This document shows positions 55,701 to 64,000 of a DNA stretch of 64,000 bases, piece by piece. Origin of the DNA: Cymbomonas tetramitiformis (taxonomy: Eukaryota; Chlorophyta; Pyramimonadophyceae; Pyramimonadales; Pyramimonadaceae); the NCBI GenBank assembly GCA_001247695.2, contig LGRX02029058.1:1-64000 (forward strand). The letters are read 5' to 3'. The position numbers were made by a program, and so were the translations under genes. Position 1 is the first letter of the stretch, and every line of letters begins with the position of its first letter. Below the pieces are notes generated by a model. The model saw nothing but the letters and a program-made list of their open reading frames with translations, made no database searches and was not told where the DNA came from.

Positions 55701-58621
55701 CACTCGCCTGCTTTGCTTCTGCTGCACCTCGCCTGGAGCCCGATGCCGTTCAATTCCAGAAGCACCCACAGACGGAGCATGCGATGCACTAGCTCTAGGT
55801 TCCTTGAGGTGAAGCGACTCAGCATCGCCACTACCGCCTGGTTTTCGCAGTACAGACAGACCACCTTGCCGGTGAGCTCTCACAGGAAGAAGCGCACTGT
55901 CTTGTGCGCCGCTTCCAACTCCAAGTGTGATGTGCAGGTGCCGTTGCTCGTCCGGCCAGAGTCCGCACACTGTATGCTTCAGGCCCAGCGCCCCTCCCCG
56001 CGCGAAATGGAAGGAATCGCTGTGCACCTGGCCCCTCGCGCGGCTCCACCAACCTCGGCGACCGTCCCACCGGCTCTGAGCTGGCAGCCGGAGCCACCGC
56101 TCCACGTCCGCCCGCGCTAGCCGCGTGAGCTTCACCTTCGCCCCGCAGCCTCGTGTTGTTGAGATCACAAAATGTATCTCTCTCAGATACAGTCTCGTCA
56201 GGGGTACCACCAGGTGCACTGATTGGCAGAGCCCTGCGGAGCCCGCCAGCCTCCTGGCCGGTAACCAGCGCCGATGCCGTGGCGCCTCGCTGTGGCGCGC
56301 CTCGGCCTAGTGGAGAATCTTCGACGGTCTCGCCGGAGTGGCATGGACCTGTCCACCTCGAGCCGGAGGTGCTGCACGAGCTGCACGGGTTCCCATCGCC
56401 CCTTCTTCTCGTTCCGCCCAATGCCGAGTCTTGCCAAGGCTCGGCGCGCCAGCTCTCGCGCTCTGACCGCCTCCACCTTGCCGGTGGACGCCAGCACAGG
56501 AAAGCCGTCCACATACGCCTTACTGATGCGTTCCGCGCATTCTCCAGCTTTTTGCCTGCGAGCTGCCCAAAGCCCGCGTTCCTTGCGGCCACCCCGAAGC
56601 TTGTGTCCACCTCCCACCAATGCGCTGCGGACTAGGGTGAGCGTAGGCACGAGCACCCTAACTACCTCAACGAATATTCCGGGCGAATATTCATTCCACC
56701 CAAAGGGTAGGGCACCGCGCTGGAATAGCTCCCCCAGCACATCGAGGTGCATATGTACTCTTGGAAGTGGAGGTCATATTTACGGTATACGGTACCCGTC
56801 TCGGAGGTCGAAGCTGAAGCGCAAACCGTTCGGCTTGGGCAAACTCCGTAATTTCTTCAGCGTTCTCATTTTGCATCTCGACTTCACGCAGTGGGAGTTG
56901 AGCCAACGGAATCCGCTACCAACTTCTGTTCCATTACCGTTTCCATCCCCGGCTTCGGCACCACGAACACTCAAGAGACGTGTTGGCGCCTCCTCAGGCC
57001 TACCCATGACCCTGTCTTGAGACAACGGTCGGGTTGGCTCACATCCACTCCACCTGTGCTGGGGTGACGCCCGCCAGGGACACCCGTAGTAGAAAAAGCA
57101 TTGGCGCCCTGTCAACCCACCTCATTCTTACGTCTCTTCTGAGCCCCTGCATCACCTCGCCGCTCGCGCCAGCTGCGCGCCAAGCCCCCCTTCTGCTCCG
57201 CACCCTTCCCTGAAGGGTAGGCTCTTTTCGCTGGCCCTCCTCTCCCCCAAGACTTTCCTGCTTTGAAAAGTCAGGTTTCGGATTGGGCTCCACGCCCAGT
57301 CCCAGATCCCCTACCACCCTTTCCGCTGCCGTGCCCAACCTCGTCCTTACCCGCAGGTCTGCCTGTGACTTTCGCTTCGTGACGGTCACGAGAAGTCGAA
57401 AGTTTGGCGCTCACCTTCGCGTTTGCCGTCATAACTTTCTTCCACCTTCTGAGTGGCAATTGGGTGGGACGAGTACACAGTGACTGGCTGATATGACTCG
57501 CGATGCAGAATGCCGCCAAGTTGGCGAAGTGTTGCGTCTGGTGCGATGTATTGACCGGGCCATTGGATTAGTGGCACGGGGCTGCCATGATGTGACTGGC
57601 AACTGTGGGGATGGGCGCAGGCATCCTCGGGGCGAGCATGATGGTGGTCACGCCGTGGCTCTTCACATCAGATCAGCTGGTGATCGCAGAGCTTTGCCGA
57701 GTTGCCGCGTTGTTACTGCTCGGCCTCTTCACAGCATGCTGTAACATCGCTATGGTAAGCAGTGTCCTGCCTTGGACATCGTGACATCAGGTAGACCGGG
57801 GAGTTGTCCTCTTGCACGTCCAGGTCATCGGAAGCGTTTCATGGGAAAACTGTGTTTTGCCAAAGACTGCTGCAAACTGCGAGTGTGCTGTCATTCAATC
57901 TGAATGCTTCCCGGAGAATGATGCACCATCCAGGAGCAGGCCGGTGTATCATGGAACTACAGTTTGTTCATTCCTATCTGTGTGGTGTCCAATTCTTCGT
58001 CATTGTGAAGGGGGAGGGGAGGGTACCGGGAACGGCGGGAACGGGAATTCTATATAGAACACATAGAACACAAAGACCGGGAATTCCCGTCGGGAATGAT
58101 TTGAAAATACTTTATTTTCTCATTTCTCAAGTTTGAAATACCTCAACTCAGGTTTCGCTTCACACAGGGGGAGGGGGGGCTGCGAAGCTGACACATTGAG
58201 AGCGTGGTTATTTGCGCTAGGACTGTACGAGGCTCGTCTCCAGTCTGATGATTGGCTCGCTCTATATTCGTAGATCAGCATATTCAGGTTCAGGTCAGAG
58301 GGTCATTTGTCGCTGAGATGCAGTGCGATAAGTGACGCACAGCAGTTCTTAAAGACTCTTATTTGGGTTGTGCCCGGCAACTCTCAGGATGGAACACTGC
58401 TGGCGCGCAAGAATTTTAGCTTCATCGTGGCCACTGTTTGCGTCACGTTGACCGTGCAGATGAGCATGCTGTTTGCCAATGGGGTGCTTGGTTGGGGATT
58501 ATTGGGAATCTGGTTTGCATTACTGGCTCGTCTTGTGGCTTATTTTACAATATGTGGGTTCAAGCTGTGGCAGTTGAAATTATTGGGTCCACATAACGAG
58601 TCGCTCGGCAGCATAATGTGA
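49786..58621 (+). CDS. MATE-family transporter (DinF/EDS5 type), spliced
   Basis: Multidrug and toxic compound extrusion carrier, expected to export organic solutes in exchange for cations across a membrane. Exons supported by borders and homology: 49786-49929 (Arg/Ser-rich, possibly a plastid transit peptide; donor GTGAGC), 50042-50362 (acceptor CTCGCAG; MLRFALPVLGIYICSPLMSL), about 50837-50890 (GTATTGLVATAIS), about 53000-53105 (RCLALPLQLVAMVCN...GVKDAISPL), about 53390-53502 (LNLAGDF...GIAGAAWATTF), about 53830-53990, about 54300-54455 (ALGAHQIAFSLFSFFAVFGE), about 54895-55007, about 57600-57755 (MGAGILGASMMVVTPWLFTS) and 58388-58621 (terminal helices, TGA). The order follows the family. 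Some small exons are unresolved. TATAAA directly before the ATG at 49786 could be a TATA box, in which case the ATG at 49822 is the start. Confidence 0.85.
52380..52890 (+). repeat. intronic minisatellite, about 60-bp unit, 9 copies
   Basis: Units contain GGGTCAGGCT(A/G)CATGTGCGAA, GTCGGGGGCTGTATGTGCAA and AAGGG(G)GAGGGGCACTAT. More diverged relatives (TACATGTGCC, GGGGCT) extend upstream to about 51990. The array lies in an intron of the MATE gene. Stop-free frames through it are repeats, not protein. Confidence 0.9.
54555..54790 (+). repeat. intronic 31-bp minisatellite, about 7 copies
   Basis: The unit is ATTGCGCCAGATCCGACGCT followed by GCGTGAGCTGC. Later copies diverge (ATATCCGACGCTGTGTAAGG). 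It lies between MATE exons ending at 54455 and starting near 54895. Confidence 0.9.
55095..55285 (+). repeat. intronic GC-rich tandem repeat, about 6 copies
   Basis: Copies of GTCCGAAGCGCGCGCCCTGG followed by ATGCCGGATGCCGGCTGCCG differ in how many GATGCCG steps they contain. The array lies in the MATE intron after the exon ending at 55007. Confidence 0.85.
55626..57115 (-). pseudogene. DIRS/Ty3-type reverse transcriptase-RNase H remnant
   Basis: On the strand opposite the MATE gene, inside one of its introns. From upstream: FSFDLRDGYR (about 56790-56820), two stop codons in frame, LPFGWNEYSP (about 56690-56720), AYVDGFPVLASTG in the place of the YxDD catalytic box, then a connection-like stretch ending QLVQHLRLEVD. 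After frame changes an RNase H end follows (CENQAVVAMLSRFTS...LRLWVLLELNGIGL...DNW). At least two frameshifts and two stops, and a YVDG box, mark it as dead. Gag, integrase or tyrosine recombinase and terminal repeats were not identified. Confidence 0.75.
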
Positions 58622-58639
58622 TGTATCTGGAACCGTCGA

Positions 58640-59380
58640 ATCAGCTTATCGTACAGTAGAGATGCACATAAACCACGTACGTATACGCTTAGCGGACTCG
58701 GACTCAAATTTAAAATGGTGAACAAAATAGGCAGCAGCAACAAGCCGGAAAGCAGTCTTTGCATAGGTATGTAAGGTGCGGGTATGCGTGACCTGCATGT
58801 TGTGTACGATTCATGCTTACGGGTCATGTTGTTATCCATGCCGATATCCAGTGCGCGTGCGTGTGCATCCTTGTTGGACTGTTGTTTTTTTGGCATCATA
58901 TGGCAAGAAGGGTGGTAATTTCAAGGGAATTGAAGGAGGCTTTCAAACTAGTTATAAAGGCAACAAATAGCAACGTGGTCAACATTGCTATGACAAACCT
59001 TGTAACCAGACAACCTAAGAAGGGAGAGCGTGTCAAATAAACAGAAACGCAACACTCTCTGCCATGGGCATGGGTTGTATGCGGTGGGCTAGTAGTTTTT
59101 TAGTATATACCTATTAAGGAAATAGCCACTACGTATATCACTATTAAAATATGAGTTGCCAAGTATTTTATGTTATTTTGACTAGTAAGGGAATGTTATT
59201 TCAACTAGTAGACAAACTATTTATCTCTATTAATCTATCTAAAGCTATCTCGCAACACAAATCTATAAAATCTCCGCATTTTTCACAGTTGGTCTTCGTT
59301 GTCTTTCGCGACAAGTTCTCCCGCCACGCGTGATCTGCACCCACAACGCTCGTCTTGCAAGAAATCTTGGAGGGAAACCC
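58640..59380. other. no gene seen
   Basis: AT-rich DNA downstream of the MATE gene. Only short frames without motifs occur. Confidence 0.45.
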
Positions 59381-59384
59381 TGGC

Positions 59385-60250
59385 ACAGGCCTACGCGGAA
59401 GCCGCGTCAGTAATACGGGGGTGTTGGGAGTTTCACCCAAGCTGGCAAAGTCAAGGAAACTAGAGAAATATCTCTAACCTCAATGACACAGCTCATGAGC
59501 TGTCCAGACTTCACCCTCAACAATAGTAGGAGCGGTGGTTTGAGCCGAAGTCAAAGCGATCTGTGATATAAAAAAATACGGGTGATCCGAAAAAGGGAAA
59601 CGCCAACCACGAGCGTCTACGTGTCACAAGGAAAATTGCGAGTTGTCGCAGCAGTCGCTCCGTAAGTTCCTTCACGGAAATTTATCCACGGTCATCTGCA
59701 TCACTGCACATGACTGAAGTTTCTCACGGCGTCAAGTCTTTGCCACACACCTGCGCAGAAACTGCGTCAGTAAAACGGGGGTGTTGGGAGTTTCACCCAA
59801 GCTGGCAAAGTCAAGGAAACTATAGAAGTATCTCTAACCTCAGCAATGACGCAGCTCATGAGCTGTCCAGACTTCACCCCCAACAATAGTAGGATCCGTA
59901 GTCCGAGCCAAAGTCAAAGCGATCTGTAATTAGAAATGACGGGTGATCCGAAAAAGGGAAACGTCAACCACGAGCGTCTATGTGCCACAAGGAAAGGTGC
60001 GAGTTGTCGCAGTACCCCCGTGAGCTCCCTCACAGTAATTTCGGCACGGTCATCTGCACTGTAGATAACTACAAACGGCTCGGGGCCTCACGTTTTTTAT
60101 GCACGCCTGCGCAGAAAGTACGTCAATAAACATGGGTGTTAGGAGTTTCAGTCAAGCTGGCACAACCAGGGGGGGTCAGAGACGTATCTCTATTGCCCCT
60201 GGCACAGCTTATCAGCTGTCCAGACTTTGCCCCCTCAAAAGTCAAAGCGA
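59385..60250 (+). repeat. tandem repeat of about 358 bp, 2.5 copies, each with a conserved palindrome
   Basis: Units share GGGGGTGTTGGGAGTTTCAC, GCTGGCAAAGTCAAGGAAAC and AAAGTCAAAGCGA. Each holds a palindrome after the CTAACCTC part: ACAGCTCATGAGCTGT at 59488-59503, GCAGCTCATGAGCTGT at 59851-59866, and ACAGCTTATCAGCTGT at 60204-60219. The arms stay complementary in the third, more diverged unit. No coding frame spans the units. Confidence 0.85.
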
Positions 60251-61030
60251 CATGCGAGGAAAACTTGTTTGAAAGGATGACCCGAAATCGAAAGGAAACA
60301 AAAAGAAGCAATGGCCTTGTGCAAAATGTGTTACGTAAGTTTTGTTATCAGAAAGTCTGCGCGACAGAAGACCAAACACCTGCGCTGCCCGACAGTAGGC
60401 CTCAAAAAATAAATTTGAACACTGCGTGAGTATCGTTGAGACGAAAACCGAAGCAAAAACGCACCACAAAAATATAATTAAACCAGAAGACCGGCGGTCA
60501 TTCCAAGAACAGCATTGAGCAGCAAAAACAACTTCTGGCATAGCCGCATCGCCACATTCCCGCCAAGTGTCGTTCCAGGCCGGCCGCATGCGCACCCCAT
60601 AGCAAACGAATAAGTGGTAAAGCAACAAACAACTCAGGGCTCGAGAGGCAAAATGGTGGGAAAGACAAAGCATCCGATTTTTCGAGTTTGGAGAACGAGA
60701 GTGTCATCATAAGAAGGATTGCATTGCATAGCCATGGTTTCTTATATACATGTACAACTCTTTTCTTTAAGTAGTTTATAGACTTGGACGAAATGAAAAA
60801 AATCTATGCACCTGAGATTTTTTCTGAATCCCTCCTCAGCCTATACTTTTCTCGTCTCTTGGCGTTTAACTCATCTTTATGAAGGGCGTAAAACGTCCTC
60901 GAACACTTCCTTGTAACCTCTCTTGTCCGTTCAACATGAATTGTGTCTCTCTATACCGTTTTTGAGCAATCTTCAAGGCTTCGCTACGGGCCATATTGAT
61001 ATATACATGCATTATAAGCTTTAAGTTGTT
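60250..61030. other. no gene seen
   Basis: A minus-strand frame at 60242-60673 has no motif. 60720-61030 is AT-rich and empty. Confidence 0.4.
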
Positions 61031-61034
61031 TATT

Positions 61035-61385
61035 CATGTTCTAAAGTAAGGATATAATACTCTAATATTAATCCCCAGTTTGGAACAAAGGCTCCGAGGT
61101 CAAAAATCGCAAAAAATAAAAATGGTCAAAATATCGAAAATCGCAAAAAGTTGAGCCCGACGTTTTTGGCCCCAAAATGACCGATATAGTGTTCCTAAGT
61201 GAGATTATATTACTATAGTATTAAACCCTAATTTGGAACATCATCAAACCTTAAAAGGTAGAAAATCGCAAAAAAATGTAGAAAATCGCAAAAGCTCGCC
61301 CGACGTTTTTTGCCCCAAAATGACCGATATAGTGTTCTAAAGTGAGATTATATTACTATAGTATTAAACCCTGCTTTGGAACAGT
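61035..61385 (+). repeat. AT-rich tandem repeat, about 140 bp unit, 2-3 copies
   Basis: Units contain GTGAGATTATATTACTATAG, TATTAAACCCT, TTTGGAACA, then AAAATCGCAAAA words and CCCGACGTTTTT with CCCCAAAATGACCGATATAG. They lie about 330 bp before the gene at 61709 and may be in its upstream region. Confidence 0.8.
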
Positions 61386-61536
61386 TCCTAGCATCACCCG
61401 CGAAAAATACTGCCAAAAAATGGGCGAAAACAGAGCCTTAAAACGTCAAAAACTGCAGTCTGCAGATAGCGAAATTTCTCTACCTTTTTTCCAGAGTCTG
61501 AAATCGTATGACAGTACGTACAGTAACTGTGTCATT

Positions 61537-61605
61537 TGCCGGACCGATTGCCGGACCGATTGCCGGACCGATTGCCGGACCGATTGCCGGACCGATTGCA
61601 CGACC
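61537..61605 (+). repeat. 12-bp tandem repeat, five copies
   Basis: TGCCGGACCGAT is repeated five times, followed by a changed sixth unit (TGCACGACCGTT). It lies about 100 bp before the ATG at 61709, so probably in the promoter or leader of that gene. The stop-free reading (Cys-Arg-Thr-Asp)n is a by-product. Confidence 0.9.
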
Positions 61606-61708
61606 GTTCGGGGATTACGAAAATACTTAGAAATTTCTTCTCGACGATTCACTTTCGTTGCTGCGTCTGTTTACACTACTGTAAAACTTAGCAATATCAC
61701 TGAGCAGT

Positions 61709-63052
61709 ATGGCTTCTAAAAGAACTGAACATTTTGGAAAATTTTGTTTTGTTGTTAAACCTGGAACGAATCAACGTTGGCACTACACCAGGGACTTCGG
61801 TCCGCCGCACCGTGTACGGAACGCTCCAAGCGGAGATGCGTTCTGTTGCCACTGGAGTGCTATCCCCGGATCGGACGAGTTGAGACAGTGTGAAGGAAAA
61901 GCTGGTTGTTCGGGTCAGCCCTTCTGCTCATATGCACACTACAAGAAGACTATGCCCGTTATGTGCCCGGAGCACGCTCAGCCGGTGTACCAAGAGTTTT
62001 ACGACTCGGATGACACGAAGGTCTACAAAGACCTTACCGTCACGTTGGCGTCTATCACCTATGATGGTTTTGTGCAGAGGAGGAAGGCCGATATTATCAA
62101 CAAGAAGAAGAGCAAGGCCCACGACAGTGCGAAGAAGTCCCGAGAGGAAACGCTGCGGATTGTAAAGCTGGCTGACGAGGCGGAGAAGAAAGCCGCTGCT
62201 GAACGCATCAAGGTTGACGAGACCCTCTACTTGACCCTCAACCAGTCCTCCTCCTCAACCGTCCCCCAGTATCAGCCCCTTTTATTGAAAGGAAACGCGG
62301 AGGACGTGGAAGAGGTCGGCGAGAAACTTGCTGGTGTGAAGTTTGACAACGCCGCGGGTAATTCGTCGGCAGAGGTGGAGGCACTCCGCGACCAGTCCGC
62401 CGTTCAGCTGCAGCGGATTGCCGAGCTCGAGAAGGCGGTGAAGGTTTCTGAAACGAAGACAGCGAAGTGGGAGAAGGCCTGCACCGTTCAGAAGAGTGCC
62501 AACGTCAAGTTGACGAAGGAGCGGGACGCATTGAAGTCCGAGTTGGGCGATATCACCGTCCAGAACGAGCAGCTCAAGGCAGCCGACGAGGAGAAGTCCG
62601 AGCGGATTCTGGCACTGGAGGAGAACGTGAAGAACTTGCAAACCGAGTTGGACTCCTACGAGACCGCCTCCTCGTCGGATGACGAAGGTGAAGACGAAGA
62701 CGCTGAAGACGACGACTCCGAGCACGCATTTGAGGCTGGCGGTGACGCTGCTGATGATCCGGATGGTGAAGCGGGCGAGGGTGAAGGTGAGGAAGTGGGC
62801 TCCCAGGAGTCGCCACGCTCAGGTGACCCCGAGGAGTACGAATACAATTCGGACGGTTACGAGGGCTATGAGGGGCGGCCCGTCACGAGCCCGGTGCGTG
62901 CGGAAGAAGTCCCGCATGTCGCATCGACGGCGAAAACAGAGCCGGAGCCGAAACAGCGTACCCAGAAGGAGAAGGAGAAGTTGATAGGTATTGCATACTA
63001 CGGCGAGAAGAAGTCCCCAACTACCCGCTCTAAGGCCAAGGCAGCAAAGTAG
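61709..63052 (+). CDS. Cys/His-rich, coiled-coil, acidic protein; unidentified
   Basis: An intact intronless 447-residue protein. Residues 46-89 hold C46, C47, H48, C61, C67, C73, H77, C86 and H89, a likely zinc-binding module. A Lys-rich helix lies at about 127-175, a heptad-like coiled coil at about 235-320 (EKAVKVSETKTAKWEKA region), a Glu/Asp-rich acidic stretch at about 322-375, and a basic tail ending RSKAKAAK. The design (zinc module, dimerising coil, acidic region, basic tail) suggests a nucleic-acid or chromatin partner, but no family was recognised. GC content and codon use are clearly higher in GC than the AT-rich flanks, as expected of a real gene. Start at the ATG after AGCAGT fits a clean open frame. 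Confidence 0.75.
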   Translation: MASKRTEHFGKFCFVVKPGTNQRWHYTRDFGPPHRVRNAPSGDAFCCHWSAIPGSDELRQCEGKAGCSGQPFCSYAHYKKTMPVMCPEHAQPVYQEFYDSDDTKVYKDLTVTLASITYDGFVQRRKADIINKKKSKAHDSAKKSREETLRIVKLADEAEKKAAAERIKVDETLYLTLNQSSSSTVPQYQPLLLKGNAEDVEEVGEKLAGVKFDNAAGNSSAEVEALRDQSAVQLQRIAELEKAVKVSETKTAKWEKACTVQKSANVKLTKERDALKSELGDITVQNEQLKAADEEKSERILALEENVKNLQTELDSYETASSSDDEGEDEDAEDDDSEHAFEAGGDAADDPDGEAGEGEGEEVGSQESPRSGDPEEYEYNSDGYEGYEGRPVTSPVRAEEVPHVASTAKTEPEPKQRTQKEKEKLIGIAYYGEKKSPTTRSKAKAAK

Positions 63053-63069
63053 GTTGTGTAGCTTCATTG

Positions 63070-63550
63070 TTTCGCATTTCTAATCCGAGCTTGCACAGTA
63101 ATTGGGGCGACCATCGGTGACCACCAGTAAGCAGCCTGTTTTATGCACAACACACTTAGCAGCACATAGCTGCCTCTCTTCAGTATGTAAAAGTAATATA
63201 TGCTTGTGTGTTTATGTGCCATAGTTTGTTTAGGCACTTATCAAGTAGCTCGAGGGTAATCCGAGTTGCAAACCCTGAATTCGCACTATTTGACTGCTGC
63301 CTGAAGCTTGCAAATAAATTTGAAATTCCCGGATGTGTGAATATTTTTGCTTGACAATAGTCCTTGTGTTTATGTGATAGTATTGCACAGTGTTTTCGTA
63401 GCATATAGGTTAGATACGGTATCATATAGGGTTAGACTTCACAAAACGCACATATCTGGCTGTCAATAATATTCATAACTTTTCATTCAACTATGTATTG
63501 CTATTTGATAACATAACAAATGAAGAAGTTATGATATAGTTACCTTCTTT
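63070..63550. other. AT-rich intergenic stretch
   Basis: Convergent gene ends on both sides; no coding frame or repeat found. It separates GC-richer DNA from the AT-rich methyltransferase gene. Confidence 0.45.
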
Positions 63551-64000
63551 TCACTTCTGCGTATTTGATAATATGTCGGTTGCTTCGGCATAATATACAT
63601 TATCTAATTCAATTCCAATAAATCTGCGATTATTATTATTGCATACCTTACCGACCGTACCGATGCCCATGAATGGGTCTAATATAACATCACTAGTGTT
63701 TGAATAAGTTTTCACAATCCATTCTAATATACAGTAGGGCTTCGCCGTCGGGTGTTTGCTTTTGTGATTACCGTTCGCAATAGTTATCACTGATTTCGGA
63801 AATCGTTTCCCGTCCGATATTGTGTTAATTCTCGGACTGTTTCCAGTGTACAGCTCAGTGCGTCTGCCCGGGACACGTGTGTACGGTTTACCGTCAGTCA
63901 TTTGTGGATTATAAGTAGGTAACTTATCATAGAATACATACAACATCTCGTGACTGCGTAGTGGCATCTGATTGCAATGATAAAATCCAGAACTGACCGT
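63551..64000 (-). CDS. phage/virus-type site-specific DNA methyltransferase, N-terminus outside window
   Basis: The open frame runs off the right end of the window: the frame is open through the last base upstream of the Met at 63967 (SSGFYHCNQ precedes it). Visible parts are FYDKLPTYNPQM, a TGKP/GRR substrate region, then HPTAKP, and motif I as ILDPFMGIGTVG followed by FIGIELDNVYY at the C-terminus. That order (motif IV first, motif I last) is beta-class, typical of adenine-N6 or cytosine-N4 enzymes of phages, bacteria and large DNA viruses. The catalytic DPPY box would be outside the window. It is intronless and AT-rich, unlike the spliced methyltransferase gene at 17678-25153, which suggests a separate and more recent transfer. 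Confidence 0.85.
   Translation of the reverse strand, partial: TVSSGFYHCNQMPLRSHEMLYVFYDKLPTYNPQMTDGKPYTRVPGRRTELYTGNSPRINTISDGKRFPKSVITIANGNHKSKHPTAKPYCILEWIVKTYSNTSDVILDPFMGIGTVGKVCNNNNRRFIGIELDNVYYAEATDILSNTQK

Overview
The window reads as nuclear DNA of a eukaryote, most likely a microalga. It has no rRNA, operons or CRISPR. Genes are split by short GT-AG introns (about 70-130 bp), transposable elements and minisatellites are very common, and one spliced gene encodes a plant/DinF-type MATE transporter. A green alga of prasinophyte type would fit, but that is inference from gene style, not from a marker gene.

Layout. 0-5 kb: repeat-rich DNA with an inverted repeat pair, one arm split by a 1.08-kb element. 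5-6 kb: frameshifted unknown gene. 6.4-15.3 kb: a leader carrying nine covarying hairpin repeats, split by a complete piggyBac-like transposon, followed by a broken retrotransposon gag gene that is itself split by a 1.08-kb element. 15.4-17.4 kb: two small tandem paralogs and a MYND zinc-finger gene with a frameshift. 17.7-25.2 kb: a large minus-strand gene of about eleven exons (ParB-like domain, then a beta-order DNA methyltransferase domain, then an Ala/Lys/Glu coiled-coil tail), one exon of which is split by a 2.55-kb element with 17-bp terminal repeats. 25.7-27.2 kb: two small paralogs with matching TATA boxes. 27.4-30.7 kb: a foldback element, an unknown ORF, and a small gene split by a Tc1/mariner-like element. 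34.6-38.9 kb: an unidentified gene with many tiny exons and a spliced OmpA-domain gene. 39.6-47 kb: mostly minisatellites and DNA without supportable genes. 47.2-48.2 kb: exons of a histone-deacetylase-like gene. 49.8-58.6 kb: the MATE transporter, whose introns hold minisatellites and an antisense reverse-transcriptase pseudogene. 59.4-61.6 kb: tandem repeats. 61.7-64 kb: an intronless Cys/His plus coiled-coil protein and, running off the window, a phage/virus-type adenine methyltransferase in AT-rich DNA.

A connecting theme is repeated insertion into genes. Four elements, including the autonomous piggyBac-like one, begin with TG(T/G)C(T/C)ACT and are flanked by different 4-bp target duplications (CTAA, TCAA, TAAG, TTCA); a fifth end of the same kind is isolated. 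Each carries a palindrome close to its ends. In three places (gag, methyltransferase gene, small gene at 29-30.7 kb) removing the element and one target copy rejoins an open reading frame, so the insertions are recent and exactly bounded. Exon boundaries were read by eye from splice consensus and reading phase; those marked approximate need transcripts.
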